A stretch of DNA of 64,000 nt from assembly GCA_003999685.1 (NCBI GenBank), contig CP021226.1:1364001-1428000 (forward strand), given 5' to 3'. Below are positions 35,385-47,501 of the stretch, piece after piece. Under the pieces are notes generated by a model. It searched no databases and had not been told where the DNA came from. It worked only from the letters and a program-made list of their open reading frames with translations. Source of the stretch: Taiwanofungus camphoratus (Eukaryota > Basidiomycota > Agaricomycetes > Polyporales > Taiwanofungaceae). Each line of letters begins with the position of its first letter. The stretch's first letter is position 1. The position numbers and the translations under genes are program-made.

Positions 35385-38300
35385 TTAATTGTCCTTGCCT
35401 ACGAACTTGTCGAACCAACGGAACACTTCATAATGCCACTTCAAACTATTGAAGTTGGAAATGAGAAGTAAAATATTTTCAGAGACATAGGTATTTACCT
35501 GTTCTTCTGATTCAAGACCCAGTGGTTTTCGTCTGGAAATATGACCAGGCGGCTCGGAACGCCTCGCCTACGTATTAATTTGCAGTAAATCAACGTAAAT
35601 TGGTCATGCGAATAATGTGGATAAGCAACGCACTCTTGCAACGCATGGAAGGCACCGATGCCATCTGTCTCTGGGAGACGATAATCTTTGCTACCGTGGA
35701 TGACAAGCATCGGCGTAGACCATTTGTGGACGAAGTTAACAGGATCATATCTGTCGAACAAATCCAGCCATCAATACAATCAAAGCGCATCAATTGCAGG
35801 CATTCACTTCTCCAGAATAGCTTTCGCTTTAGGTTCCCACGGGCGTCCTCCCCATTCGTTATTGAACTTAGACATACCGAATGAGTTATCTTTCATGAAA
35901 GTCGTGCATGTTTAAGGCTTACGAAGAACAACTCATCAGTGGCGAAGCCACTATAGGTCGCGGAGAAGACCTCAAGAATGACCTTAGCACGTTGGTGTCA
36001 TATTTGTCACAATCCATGAACTCACCCCATCGTGACACACTAGGGCCTTGAAACCAAACCCGAATTCTGGATGGCCTTGTATCCAACTGTGCGGTTAGAA
36101 AAGTCAACAGGGATACGCGGCATCAACTAGAAAGCTATAAGTGATACTTTATGGCGTATCCTCCCCAACTAGCACCAGCAGCAACTGCCCTGTCGGCATC
36201 AATCTATTTCATTCATAAGATTGTGAAAATTTAAGCAATCGCCGATAACTGAGCTAACAGTACGACAAACCTCAGGATATTTGTTGAGTATGTATGCCCA
36301 GCCTTTTTGCAAGTCCTCGAAGGGTCTGCCTCCCCAGTTCTCCGATATGGCATCAGTGAAATCTATAGTCGGCATAAAATCAGTGCGACTGAGTAGCTAA
36401 GTATGCCACACACTGACCTTGACCAAAAGTTGTCGAACCAGTTGGATTGATGGCAATAGTGACATAACCCTGCTGAGCAAAAACTATGCAGAGGTCAGGC
36501 AAACTATTTTGACATACTGCGAGGTGTATTTACTATTGGGGTTCCATCTTGTCGACCATTGATCCTCCCAGGCACCCTGGGGTCCTTTACATCATTAATG
36601 AAGGTAAGCAAACTGTGATAAGACAGAATTCTGTACACCAACCCCCATGAATCATGAGCATGACAGGCCACTTCTTCTTTTCACCTTCCTTGAACCCAGG
36701 TGGCTTGATGATCCAACCTTGAACCTCTTGACCTTCAGCGCCTTCGAACCAGAAATCCTCTCCAGCATCCAGATTCTTGCCCTTGAGCGCATCCTCGGAG
36801 AAACGAGTGAGCTGCTCCACCTGGGCTCTGAATGACTCACGGGAAGCAGTTGAGTGAAGATCCAAGTCCTCAAGCCCACGCATCACGTAGACATCGTTAG
36901 GAGAGGTGAGCGAGGAGCGCGTGAAGATCAAGCGACCGTTGGAAAGTAGTTGAATCCCAGAAGCTGCACCACTCGAGGTCAATGCAAGGGGAGTCCGGTA
37001 TTCACGAGGAAGATCTGGGTCAGTAGTGGATGAAGATGGAGTAGGAGGTACAGGTAAAACGAAGATCTTGATGCGCGCCAGGTCGCCCGCTGTTAAGTAG
37101 AGCGACTTGCCATCTTGCGAGAACTGGTGTTGTCAGAAAGTGTGTATTCACGAGTTAGCCAATACTTACGGCAAGAGCATCTGGCGAACGGTCCCAATGT
37201 TGAGTGAGAGTATACTGGATGTCCTGCGCCAAATCATGAACCACTATCTTCGCCCTTGCGGAGCAGTTGCGTCAGAGTAATTTTTCTCAGAAATATGCTG
37301 TGCCATACCTGTCAGCCTCAGCGCCATCTTTATCCAGTTGCAGCCAAGCAGCCTTGTCACCCTGCACGTTGAAAACAGGGTTGTGGATAGCGCCATGCTT
37401 TCCATATGTCAGTTCTCGTGGCTTATGTTCACCATTGATGTCAACGATGTACACCTGAACAAAGTGGATGTTAGCATTATGTTGAGCATCGAAAGTCAAG
37501 GAACATGCATTTTGCTTCGTATGCCATGCTGGGGGTAGCTCAGGATCTTTCGCGGTGTAAATAACTTGGGTGTTTGAGACGTCAAAGTCATCCGTGCTGC
37601 CAAAGGGCTCTACAGGACAGTACTGACGAGCGCTGTGAGTAATACTCTCGCATTTGAGTACGAACTATATCACGACTTACGTGACCTGTGCCATTGAGCA
37701 GGTTAACGAAGTCGGCTCCGAAGACCCACTTTTTATCTGGTGTCTGTGAGAGTTTCACCGAAAACAATGAAGCCCTCTTCGGTCCGACCCACGCATCCCA
37801 GTGCCTTTCGTAGGTCTCATCATAGACAAAGGCAGAATCACCCCTGTTCTCCCAAGCCTCATCGTTTTTCTTCACAGCAGTCAGATCTCCATCAGAATGC
37901 ACGTAATCGGAGAATATAAGTATCCCAGATCTGCCAGAGTACTTAAAGTTAGAGGCGCTTGCAGTAGGGAACTTGCCGATCAGAACTGGAGATTCGGGAA
38001 CGCTGAGTGCGCCCGCAGGAGATTCGGTCTCAAACTTGACAGAAAGAGCATAGAGCGATGTGGCCTGATCCTTATCATCACCTTCCACGACGGCATGGCC
38101 AATTGTACGTGCATCAAGCCAGAAAGCTTCGCCCCCATCAGCGAGAGGAATCTCGAGAGGCTGGATTGTGGTTTCGACAGGGGCAATGAAGATCGACTTG
38201 TCATTTCTGCAGAAGTGTGTTCGATGTCACATTCGCCAAAGGGGAGTCCAATGAAGGGGTTACGGACTTTTTCTCCCCCAACAAGTACTTGCTTACAGAG

Positions 38301-38509
38301 ACAACGACTAGATCGCCCGCAGGGTTAGCAAGCCCAGTGCCAGGTCGAACTAGTTCCACCAGATCCTTGGGGGTGAATATACCTGCGTTCTCCTTGAACG
38401 CGAAGTCAGAGCTAGTAGGCATGATAACTCCAGGAGGCTTTTTCTGTTCCAGCGGGACTTGCGCTGCCAGCCCGAGTAGAGAAATCGGGAATTCCAGAGG
38501 GAACCGCAT
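35385..38509 (-). CDS. DPP5: Dipeptidyl-peptidase V, S9 family, probably secreted
   Basis: An S9 prolyl-oligopeptidase-fold peptidase of about 720 aa in 16 exons that all join in frame. DPP-V enzymes are secreted and release X-Ala and similar dipeptides. The N-terminus MRFPLEFPISLLGLAAQV is a weak signal peptide. A beta-propeller follows. The alpha/beta-hydrolase domain shows the oxyanion region MLMIHGGPQGAWED, nucleophile GASWGGYA, Asp in VIHGSKDYRLPE and His in DENHWVLNQKN, so the triad is complete. The intron between TKQN and VYIVDI seems to begin with gc (gcatgt). The gene is divergent from RPT5 with a 400-bp gap. Confidence 0.92.
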
Positions 38510-38912
38510 GGTGCCCGCCTGACTCTGAGAAAGCTTCCGGCGGACCTCGAGTTTCAGTAATCCCTCAGGCCTCTGAGCAGCCGGTACTTGGGCGTCGCCT
38601 TATGAGTGCTGATCGACGTCAGCCGACGGGGCGGCTTAATTATCAATTTTGTCTATCACTGCCCTCAGCTCTGCGAGTCAGTGGATGATAACCTTCTCCG
38701 CATAACTCCTTCTCAAGGAAATGAATTCCATGATTGGCAATTCTCTTAAATATTTTGTAGCATAATCAATAAGTCCCACTTTTGGAAGATTTTGTGCCAC
38801 CAACCATAATTATGTCATTAATACGCGTACGCGTCCTTCAAGCTCCCGTTCACCACTTTACCAGCTTCCTTGCAGGTCACAAAGCCATTGTATCCAATCC
38901 TCGTCAATTACA
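38510..38912. promoter_or_regulatory. Divergent promoter region, DPP5 / RPT5
   Basis: 403 bp between opposite start codons. On the minus strand GGTGGCACAAA (38791-38801) resembles the yeast proteasome element GGTGGCAAA but has two extra bases, so it may be chance. A pyrimidine-rich stretch precedes the RPT5 ATG. Confidence 0.4.
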
Positions 38913-40571
38913 ATGTCTTCTACCACACCTCCTAATCCTCCTCCAAGGGACAACAGCGAGAAGAAGCCCAAGTCTTCCCAATCAGCCTCGACAGCACCGA
39001 GCACAGCCCAAGAGACAGCCATGGACACAACGCCGGACCAGCCAGCAGAAGAGACTTGGGCTGATATCCCCGAGGAGATTATGACATTGAGCACTGATGA
39101 AATTCTTACCAGGATACGACTGATTGACAACGACTTGAAAGTATGGGTCCCTGGAATTTGCAGGGGGCCAAGAGCTTACGTTGTATCAGGTTATATCGTC
39201 CGAGACACTGCGTCTGCGGCATGAGCAGAATGTCATGAAGGAGAAGATCCGTGACAACAAGGAGAAGATCAAGCAGAATAAAGTGCTGCCGTATCTGGTT
39301 GGGAATGTTGTAGAAGTGAGTCCTGTGTTACGTGTATTCAGACATGCTTGCTAAGGATTGCAGATTCTCAACGTCGACCCGGAAGGCGAGGAAGATGGAG
39401 CCAACCGAGATTTAGACTCTATGCGCAAGGGCAAGTGTGCTGTCATCAAGACTTCAACACGACAGACCGTCTTCCTCCCCCTCATCGGTCTCGTCCCTGC
39501 AGAGAAGCTGAAACCACAAGACCTAGTTGGCGTTAATAAGGATTCGTACCTCATTTTGGATACATTACCTGCCGAATTCGACTCGCGAGTGAAGGCAATG
39601 GAAGTTGATGAGCGGCCGACGGAGACGTACACCGACATCGGTGGACTCGAGAAGCAAATCGAGGAGCTCGTCGAGGCCATTGTGTTACCTATGGAGCAGG
39701 CTGATAAGTTCAAGACGCTTGGCATCAAGCCACCCAAAGGTTGTCTTATGTATGGTCCTCCAGGTAAGCAGTTGGCCTGTTCTCAAAATGAACTTGTGCT
39801 CATACGTATACAGGTACTGGAAAGACGTTACTGGCTCGTGCGTGTGCAGCACAGACAAAAGCCTGCTATCTCAAGCTTGCAGGTCCCTCATTGGTGCAAA
39901 TGTTCATCGGTGATGGTGCCAAACTTGTGCGCGATGCGTTCGAGCTTGCGAAGGAGAAAGCACCAGCTATCATCTTCATTGACGAGCTCGACGCTATCGG
40001 CACTAAGCGGTTTGACTCGGAGAAGAGCGGCGACCGCGAAGTCCAGAGAACCATGTTGGAGCTCCTCAACCAACTCGACGGCTTCAGCAGCGACGAACGA
40101 ATCAAGGTTCGCACGTTTCTTTTTCTGTTGCTACTTGTTCCCGAAAGCTTACGCATGGAAAAGGTCATCGCTGCCACAAATCGCATCGATATTCTAGATC
40201 CTGCTTTGCTCCGATCAGGACGGTTGGACAGGAAGATCGAGTTCCCGTTGCCAAATGAGACGGCCCGCGCCCGCATCCTTGAAATACACGCACGAAAGAT
40301 GTCTGTCTCCCCGGACGTTAACTACGAGGAGCTTGCTCGAAGTACGGACGAATTTAACGGCGCGCAACTCAAGGCGGTGTGTGTCGAGGCTGGCATGATC
40401 GCGCTGAGGGAGGGCGCTCAGAAGTTGAATCATGAGCATTTCCTCAGCGGGATAGCAGAAGGTGCGCTACACTCTTGCCTCGTGCGCTGCCTCGTTTTGA
40501 TCATAAACTAATGCCCTCTGCCCTGGTCAGTACAAAGCAAGAAGAAGAATGACCTTGTCTACTTCATGTAA
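38913..40571 (+). CDS. RPT5: 26S proteasome ATPase subunit 6A (Rpt5)
   Basis: Six exons (38913-39140, 39190-39315, 39364-39763, 39814-40106, 40164-40461, 40531-40571) give 461 aa. This AAA ATPase forms part of the six-membered ring that unfolds substrates for the 20S core. A disordered N-terminal extension (about 1-45, Ser/Pro-rich) precedes the coiled coil with [20 protein letters not shown]. The OB region follows. The AAA module holds Walker A GPPGTGKT (249-256), Walker [10 protein letters not shown], and the arginine-finger segment [11 protein letters not shown]. The C-terminus is [10 protein letters not shown]. Rpt5 normally ends in an HbYX motif (for example YYA or FYA), so the last residues deviate slightly. 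Confidence 0.96.
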
Positions 40572-41542
40572 TTTTTTGTGGTATCTTCTCACGCGTTCGC
40601 AGATATATGCATTCTCTCTGATCTCTCGCGCTGTCATTTGGGTTCGCAAAAGCGTTCACCGAAACCATAATATGGCCACCACGAGTGTAGGGTGGTCACT
40701 TTGGGGTTCCATTCTTCGAGTGGGCGGAAGAATCCGGAGCCTTTGTGGGACTTGAGCAGCATCGCGGATCCTCTTGCAGTGTAAGTCTCGCTGAGACCAA
40801 GAATAAGGTTAAGGCAAGATGCGCTCTAGTGTGAGAGTCAGGGCTTGCAGTCGCGATCGAGTCTAGTCTCACGGCATGGGTATGGAGGTGGAGCGGCTTT
40901 GGGCCGCCAACAGTCCAATGCCTCGCCAACGTCTGCTATGACAGTCGGCTACTCCTCCCTCGCGAGGTCGTCTTGAGGAAGTTGTCTCGGAATGAGATGG
41001 CCGTTCAGCTCAGGGTCGGAGCCAAGCGCTTTTTGCGGGGATTGCCATATACTCCAGACAAGGCGACCTCGGATGTTTCGTGGTTTCGGCTAAAAGCGAT
41101 CTCCTTGGACTCGGGCGCTGTTCATTCTTAGGCCAAGCACGGTCGTCCTCATAAACATGACAGCTAAGACTACGTACTTGATATGTAAGTCACGGTGCTG
41201 CACCGACATAATAATTGTTACAACGGGCCGAAACCCATGTTGTCCCGGGTCGATGACGGGTGGCAGGGCTAAAATGATCATTCTACTCCACCCGGCGGTG
41301 TAGAGCAGTCTTGTCTGCGGGTCCGGTCAAGACTGACCGGATCTCTTGACATGCTTCCGCAACGCTTCCCTCAAACGGCAAACTTTTTATAGTCTAGAGC
41401 TGGTTACCTCAGAAGACCGCCCATATGTACGATGGGGTGGGAAGGTATAAAGCCGCAGTGCTTCACACGTACGTTCCCTTCATAAATTTTGATTCCCTTC
41501 CTGACTCCCTAGCGCGCGTCTGTCGCCATAATATCACCATTC
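40572..41542. other. Intergenic region, no gene seen
   Basis: 970 bp between RPT5 (+) and the small secreted protein gene (+). Short frames on both strands have no recognisable features. Confidence 0.4.
41446..41452 (+). promoter_or_regulatory. Candidate TATA box
   Basis: TATAAAG about 90 bp before the ATG of the secreted-protein gene at 41543, a usual spacing for fungal TATA promoters. Confidence 0.5.
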
Positions 41543-42154
41543 ATGTTGCCCTTCTCTGTTATGACCATCCTATTGCCTCTGTTGGCCCTGTTCTCTGCCA
41601 CCATCGCCCAGGTTGCATCCCCACCGGGCACAATCAGCGAACCCGCACCATACACGGCAATCAATCCTAATGGCGTGTTCAACTTTTCCTACTCTGTACA
41701 TGCAGACTACTGCATATCGAGCTACGCCTATTCTGTGTACCTTGTTACAAAGCCACCCGCAAACATGACACCATCGGACACCTTCATGGCCGGCTACTTC
41801 TTTGGAAGGTTTGATGCAGAGAACTACCCAGGTAGGAATCACCTTCACGTTTCGAAGGCAGTACTAGTTCACACCTAAATCGACAGCAGTACCCTACCCT
41901 TCGAACCCTGCGCCTCCTAATTTAACGATGCCCGACTTCTCGGCAGGACAAGGTGGCTTTGGCGCAGGACGGTCAGCTAGTAATGCGACATTTTATCTTA
42001 CCGTGGTCGAAGAGTGGGATGATTGCCAAGTAAGTCTCGTTGTTTCTCCTGTCGATTAGTACTTGACGATTCTGTGATCTTGCAGGGCTCTCTGGGGAGG
42101 AAGATGGGCATGTCGACCAATCCCATAATCTACAATGCTACGACTTCGTCATGA
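41543..42154 (+). CDS. Small secreted protein of unknown function
   Basis: Three exons (41543-41831, 41887-42029, 42086-42154) give 166 aa. A clear signal peptide (ILLPLLALFSATIA) ends near residue 22. The mature part is rich in Pro, Ser, Tyr and Asn and has potential N-glycosylation sites NFS, NMT, NLT and NAT. Two Cys remain (in DYCIS and DDCQ) and may form one disulphide. The segment NFSYSVHADYC resembles a beta-sandwich fold, but I do not recognise the family. The C-terminus SSS could in principle be trimmed; there is no GPI signal. It is probably extracellular. Confidence 0.75.
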
Positions 42155-42742
42155 ACGGTGGACCCTTGATCTCCTTTCACGTATCTTACGGACTCATTGT
42201 GCTGGCTTAAGAGGTATTCGGACCCTCACGGACACTGCCACGGACCTTTCATTGGTACTACTGGGTGTATGATCCCTTTCACTGCAAGTATTGTAGTAGC
42301 ATTTGGACGGCGGTCCCTTACGATGTATGCTTCACTTGTTTGTATCACCCACCAAATTGCACATGTTGGACTGCTATCCCCAATGCGCAATTGCAGTCCG
42401 ATACTAAGTAATGCCACTGCTATCCCTGCGCCACCGGCATGCGCGCATTGTCAAGGAGAGAATTAAGTTATCGTGAGGATATGTACGTGAATAAGATGAC
42501 GCGGTACAGTCCATAAGGAGCTACGACGAACGTGGGGCGCGCGACATCGCAAGGGCGGTCGGCTCGAGACGCTGCAATGCGCTGTAGTAGCAGTCGCGGT
42601 CAGATACGGATATCCTGAGGCACAAAGAAGTATGTGGGAGGTCGCTTACGGCGTCACGTGGGAGAACGCTTGGGATCTCGGATTCGACCGACATTGCGAT
42701 GATCATTGTCGTCCCGTCAGTGGCCATTGCTCGCTATTGCTA
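42155..42742. other. Intergenic region, no gene seen
   Basis: 3' flank of the secreted-protein gene and promoter of EAF6 (both +). No motif is recognised. Confidence 0.4.
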
Positions 42743-43418
42743 ATGTCCCAAGATGTTGTCACCCCCGAGGATAAGGCGAGGTTTGACGCCGCGCGAAAGG
42801 AGCTCATGCAGGCGTTGACCAAGAGGCGCGCGGTGGACAAGCAACTAGTCTGTCAGATCATATGTTACGTCTTTGCGTTTTAATGACCTTCGTAACCGAA
42901 TGTCAGGCACAGCTCGAGGTCCAAATCTATGGTCTCGAAGGTTCGTATCTCACAGAGACCGCTGCTCATAGCGGGGGCAATATCATACACGGGTTTGATG
43001 GGTACTTGAAGAATCCGCCTGGAGGTAGGAGAAAGTACGAAGTCAGTGATGCAGATAGGATGTTCTCGAACAGTAGCCTGACGTACAAGAAGGTGCCGTC
43101 GTTCTGCTGCATGTTTTCTGTCCTGCGCTGAACTACACGTGGCAGTCTCTCGAGCTGTCTGGCGAGGGCGAAGAATCGGGTGCCACAGCAGAAGACCACT
43201 CTCGAATGTCTACCCCAGGCCTCACCACCGTCATTGTACCTCCTGCCACCAGAACACAGGAGTTAACCGCCGCACAGCAGAAGAAAAACCGGGATAGAGA
43301 ATATCAAAGAAAGAAGCGAGCCAATGCACGAAACGCTGTCACGCCAATAAGTGAGGACGACAGTGTTGCGTCAGGAAGAAGACCTACCAAGAGAGCTCGT
43401 TTAGCTGATGATGACTGA
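42743..43418 (+). CDS. EAF6: Chromatin-modification protein EAF6
   Basis: Three exons (42743-42847, 42907-43092, 43146-43418) give 187 aa. Eaf6 is a small subunit of the NuA4 and NuA3 histone acetyltransferase complexes. The N-terminal coiled coil ARKELMQALTKRRAVDKQL continues into LEVQIYGLEGSYLTET. Then come GNIIHGFDGYLK and DRMFSNSSLTYKK, all typical of Eaf6. The C-terminal half is disordered and basic, with a nuclear-localisation-like RPTKRAR. The donor after 42847 is gtctgt, weak but forced by the frame. The gene converges with RRP40. Confidence 0.92.
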
Positions 43419-43584
43419 GATTGTGTCCATGACCTAACACCCCGCGAGAAAACTGGGTGCGCCTTCTTAACTACATTTTAATGAGCTTGACTGGTGATAC
43501 CTCCCAGTCGCGTTGTATTACTAGCGGAGTATGTGACGCTTCGAATTGTGTACTGTAGACTATAATGCGAACAATGCTACAAAT

Positions 43585-44435
43585 TTATATGTCCAACGTG
43601 CCCAAGAATTTCTTGATGTTCGTCTCGTCCATACCACCTCCATCAGGGTCGACCGCGTCTATACAACGCGAGACGGTAATGATATGCCTAGCTTCTTTGG
43701 CATTAATCCACACTCGACCATTCAGGCCGGTTGCCGTCTCAAAGGGAAAACGTGCGCCCAGAATTGGAAGCAGAAAATGACTAGGGTCAAGCAGCCTAAT
43801 CATGCAGATATGAGTCTTTTGAATCATGCGAGGTAAGCGCTACGCACAGCCGACACATCTTGAGGCTGCAATGTACCACAAATCCTCCCTTAAGCTCCCC
43901 AAAGCCCTCCGCCTTTCGCGTTTGCGCGTCGAAACACTCCAGCTCGGGCTCCATGTCTTTGTGTGCCAATGATACCCGAGCGTACAGTAACGACCCGACC
44001 TTGTAATGACTTCAGCGAAGCTGACACAAGGCCACGCTGAAGCTCACCTTCAGATTGGGTCTATTCCGTTTAGTAGCACCCTCGAACGCCAGTCCATCCA
44101 GAGAAGCAATGTGTGCTGATCCGATGTCCACTCGCCATCCTTCACCACTCCGCGCGATAACAACGCCAATCACAGACTCCTGGGGAGCAGGCACATACTG
44201 CCTTCCCTTATGTGAGCAACAAAATATTTCAAAAAAAAACGCGAGCGGTGCTCACCCGCCGCGAATTGCCTTCTATCCACCATTTGCTGCGGTTTGCTGA
44301 ATGACTGAGGGCGCCGGCGCGAGTGGATAAGATGGCAGATGCCCCAATCGCATTAGACAGTTGCAAAAGACCCGGGCCAAGTTTGAGATTTACATGCTGA
44401 GCAGGGATGTGCTCTCCGGGAAGAACAAGCGACAT
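43585..44435 (-). CDS. RRP40: Exosome subunit RRP40
   Basis: Four exons (44435-44256, 44197-44048, 43999-43848, 43795-43585) give 230 aa. Rrp40 is one of the three S1/KH cap proteins of the RNA exosome and guides RNA into the ring in nucleus and cytoplasm. The N-terminal domain (MSLVLPGEHIPA) is followed by YVPAPQESVIGVV and the S1 region with WRVDIGSAHIASLDGLAFEG. The KH domain carries the diagnostic GLNG (TGLNGRVWINA). The C-terminus VDPDGGGMDE is typical. The protein is complete and of family length. Its 3' end faces EAF6 at a distance of 166 bp. Confidence 0.93.
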
Positions 44436-45042
44436 GGCCGTGACGCCAAAAGTTGCATGTGTCCTGATATCGTTTACATAACAAGTATGAGCGACCGTGC
44501 TGCCAAGGACATGTCTTTGACTCAATTTTTGCCTCCTTGCATTCTTCAAGATATTCAATTGCAGTACGAAAACGGTCCCAGAAAAGCCTAATCTTTTTAC
44601 AACGGTACACACGCTTCACTATGATTACAGAAAATTGCTGTTGCAGATGAAGTCGTATCAATGAATGCTATATTTCCATTGTGAATTCTTTCATAAGTAG
44701 CTGTCTGCTAGTAAGTACAACGAGCTTGGAGGACCCAGGTAGAAAACTTCTGTCACTTATAGCTTCCTGGCATTTCTGAAGCTTCGACTCATCCTCAGGC
44801 TCGGAAGATTGAGGTATACATTCGAAATCCTGGAAGGACACGCAGTTTACTCGTATCAGCACTTACTTTAGGGAGTTTAAACACTGCGGTCTTCAGACAG
44901 TTTGGCATCTACATTATCCGACCACGGTTACAATTTATTTCAATTTGCCTGTCATAATCGTCTGCATATGAGACGTACATCCCAAGGTGAAGTACAACAT
45001 ATACGGATGACTGCATAGGAAGTGCGGTCCCTTCTCTGCTCC
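44436..45042. other. Intergenic region, no gene seen
   Basis: RRP40 promoter (-) and 3' flank of the first KRE6-type gene (-). Nothing further is recognised. Confidence 0.4.
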
Positions 45043-47501
45043 TCAGCAGTCTCCCATGAAGCTGTTGCCCGGGACTGGCTGGCCATAATCATGCTGCCAA
45101 GTAGTCAGATTAGGATTGGTGTATGCTTCAATATACCTGCATGTATAAGGAGCGGGCACAAGATGGAAGCCATGATCATCATGCACAAAGACTGGACACG
45201 GATGGACGCACTCATTGATATACGCCGCCGTTGGGAAATCTGGCGGGTCACATCCTATGTTAATGTTACTCGGATCCTGATATACCCGTACATAATCCAC
45301 ACGCATCGTTGTTGGGAATGTAAGATGTGCAAGATCCGGTGTGCCGAAGTTGGTTGACATGCCCACGTTCATGATAATGTACTGCATGTATACACATAGG
45401 TCCTCGGTTCAGCTTATGTTTGGACAGTGAGATAGAATACACACCATGGGCTCCTGCGGCACGGGCCTGGGGCCGATCTCTACTACATTGTCAGCTCCCA
45501 TGCCAGCTTGTTTGAGAGTCCATGCGACCTGGTCGTTAGCTATCCAGGTAATGTACTGTCCGCGCAGCATTAGTCTTAATCAGCCCATAGACTGGGAATT
45601 GGTCATTAGACATAAATCTTACCGCACCATCAAAGCCAGGCTGATATTGAAACCCATATGTAGCGAATTGCCCACCAGCTCCATCATAAGCATCTGGGTC
45701 TGCGAAAGTCAATTATGCGTATTCATAGTGGGAAGAGCTAGCTGGAGCTTCACTTGTGTCAGTGAGACATGATGCGGCTTGCTGGTATACACCGCCCCTG
45801 TAACCGTTTATAATCGTGACAGTGGGATCCGTTATAAGTAAAGTCTCCGATGTGTTGTGCCATAGGTATTGTTCGTTATATGGCTAGGAAACCAGTTTGT
45901 CATCATTAAGGCAGAGCTGACACAATCAGTGGCTCACCGCCCATTGCGAAGACTGCGAGACTTGACCACCAGTCGAGGCTATCTGCAAAAGACATATCGT
46001 TTAAAATTTGATGACAGAATACGCTTGAGACGATAATGGCGTACTGTGGCCTCGAAGATGTCGATTTCTGGGGCAGAGCGTCCAACAAAGGTCCCATCGT
46101 CGTGCATGGGTCCCGGGTGAGACGAACCCGGACATGAACATCGTGAGAGCCGCTGGCCCGGTTGGTAGGATAACACGCCACCATTATACTGATCACCGTT
46201 TTCAGTAGCAGCTATCGGAAGCCCGTTCTTGGTTTGATTGGGGGCCGTGCCAACATCACAGGAGTCATAAGAGAAAGGCCACTAGGGAGCCAAAGATCAG
46301 TCAAAAAGTCAAGTGAATCGACATCGAACGTCATCAAAGGGGGGCGCTTGGTGAGTGTTAATTACCATTCCCTCAAGACTGGCACCATAGCCTGTACGGC
46401 CAAGGTTGCCCATTGTCCATACAGCGGGCCACAAACCAGCAACGTTGTTCACTCCAGGAAGTACAACAGACACTTCGATTATGCCGCCTGTGAAGCAAAA
46501 CTTATTCCAGGTGGTCATCATCCCGCTCGTGTAGTTCAGATTATGGTTCTCCTTCTGAGTCATCGTGATCTCAAGCGAGCCATTACGCGTGGTGATTGCA
46601 GTCGGGTCAAGCCACTCCATGTTGTTCGTTGACCAGTAGTGCAAATCAAGCGCTTCCCAATACGGGTCGTCCCCAGGCCAAAACGTACGCCCGTCTGTAT
46701 TGAACTCGTCGCTGAATACGAGCTGCCAGTTCTGGTTGTTGATATAGTCCGCTTTCGTGTGGGCCTCTTCGGGCGTATCGAGGTCGATTAGACCAAAGTT
46801 TCCAGACATAGCCGGAATTTGGCCGGAAGAATTGATCCCGCCAAGGTTGAATCCGCCAAGATTAGTAGGCTTGTGTTTCGTGAAATGTGATACTAGTGGA
46901 TATGCGACACTAAAGTATTGCTGTACGAGTAAGTACTGAAAGAGATATATTTGTCAGACGGGACATACAAGAGAGCAACAATCCCGAGAGCTAGAAGTGT
47001 AAGACAGCCGAGGTTGATCAAGCCCCTGTAAGTGAAGATACTTCCGCCCCCGTCACCTTCATGGCCCCTCCTTAGTTCGGGATTATGGAGAGAATCATCG
47101 TTTTCCGGACGGCCAGGCGAAGCATAGTCACCCCAAGTAGATGGATCTGCGGAGAGAGAGAACTAGAGAATATAAACCACCCGTGAACATTGACGGCAGG
47201 AAGATGATCAAGCCCAACAGTGTGCACCTTCTCCGATATCGATTGCGGAACTGGGGCCGACACGTTTGAAGCATAGCGAGACCCGCTCTGAAAACAGATA
47301 CCGATTTTACGAATAGATCACATAGATATTTGTATCGAAACCAACCACGGACGCATCACTCGAAACGCTACGCGGAGAACCAGGGGGTTGAGCGAGCGCT
47401 GCCCGCACGCTCAGTGGCGATCTAGTAGACAAAAGATTGGTGGTAGAAGGAGAGTCAGGTTGGATATAACGCCTCTGGAAGTTGGGACCAGAAGGTGCCA
47501 T
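45043..47501 (-). CDS. KRE6: Beta-glucan synthesis protein KRE6/SKN1 (GH16), copy 1
   Basis: Eleven exons (47501-47346, 47287-47228, 47162-46969, 46909-46366, 46281-46045, 45982-45938, 45883-45754, 45699-45623, 45555-45445, 45381-45212, 45136-45043) give 605 aa. It is a type II membrane protein. The cytosolic tail of about 118 residues is Ser/Pro-rich, one membrane helix lies at about 119-139, and the lumenal GH16-type domain follows. The catalytic-type motif EIDIFE is at 390-395. Other family segments are LVFSDEFNTDGRTFWPGDDP, NLNYTSGMM and, at the end, GQPVPGNSFMGDC. KRE6/SKN1 proteins act in the ER and Golgi for beta-1,6-glucan synthesis. The gene is complete and intact. Its paralogue follows at 50145-52670. 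Confidence 0.92.

Noticed and set aside
41090-41281. Minus-strand frame with a hydrophobic start
   Set aside because: Too short, no stop-to-stop context of a gene, and no homologue that I recognise.
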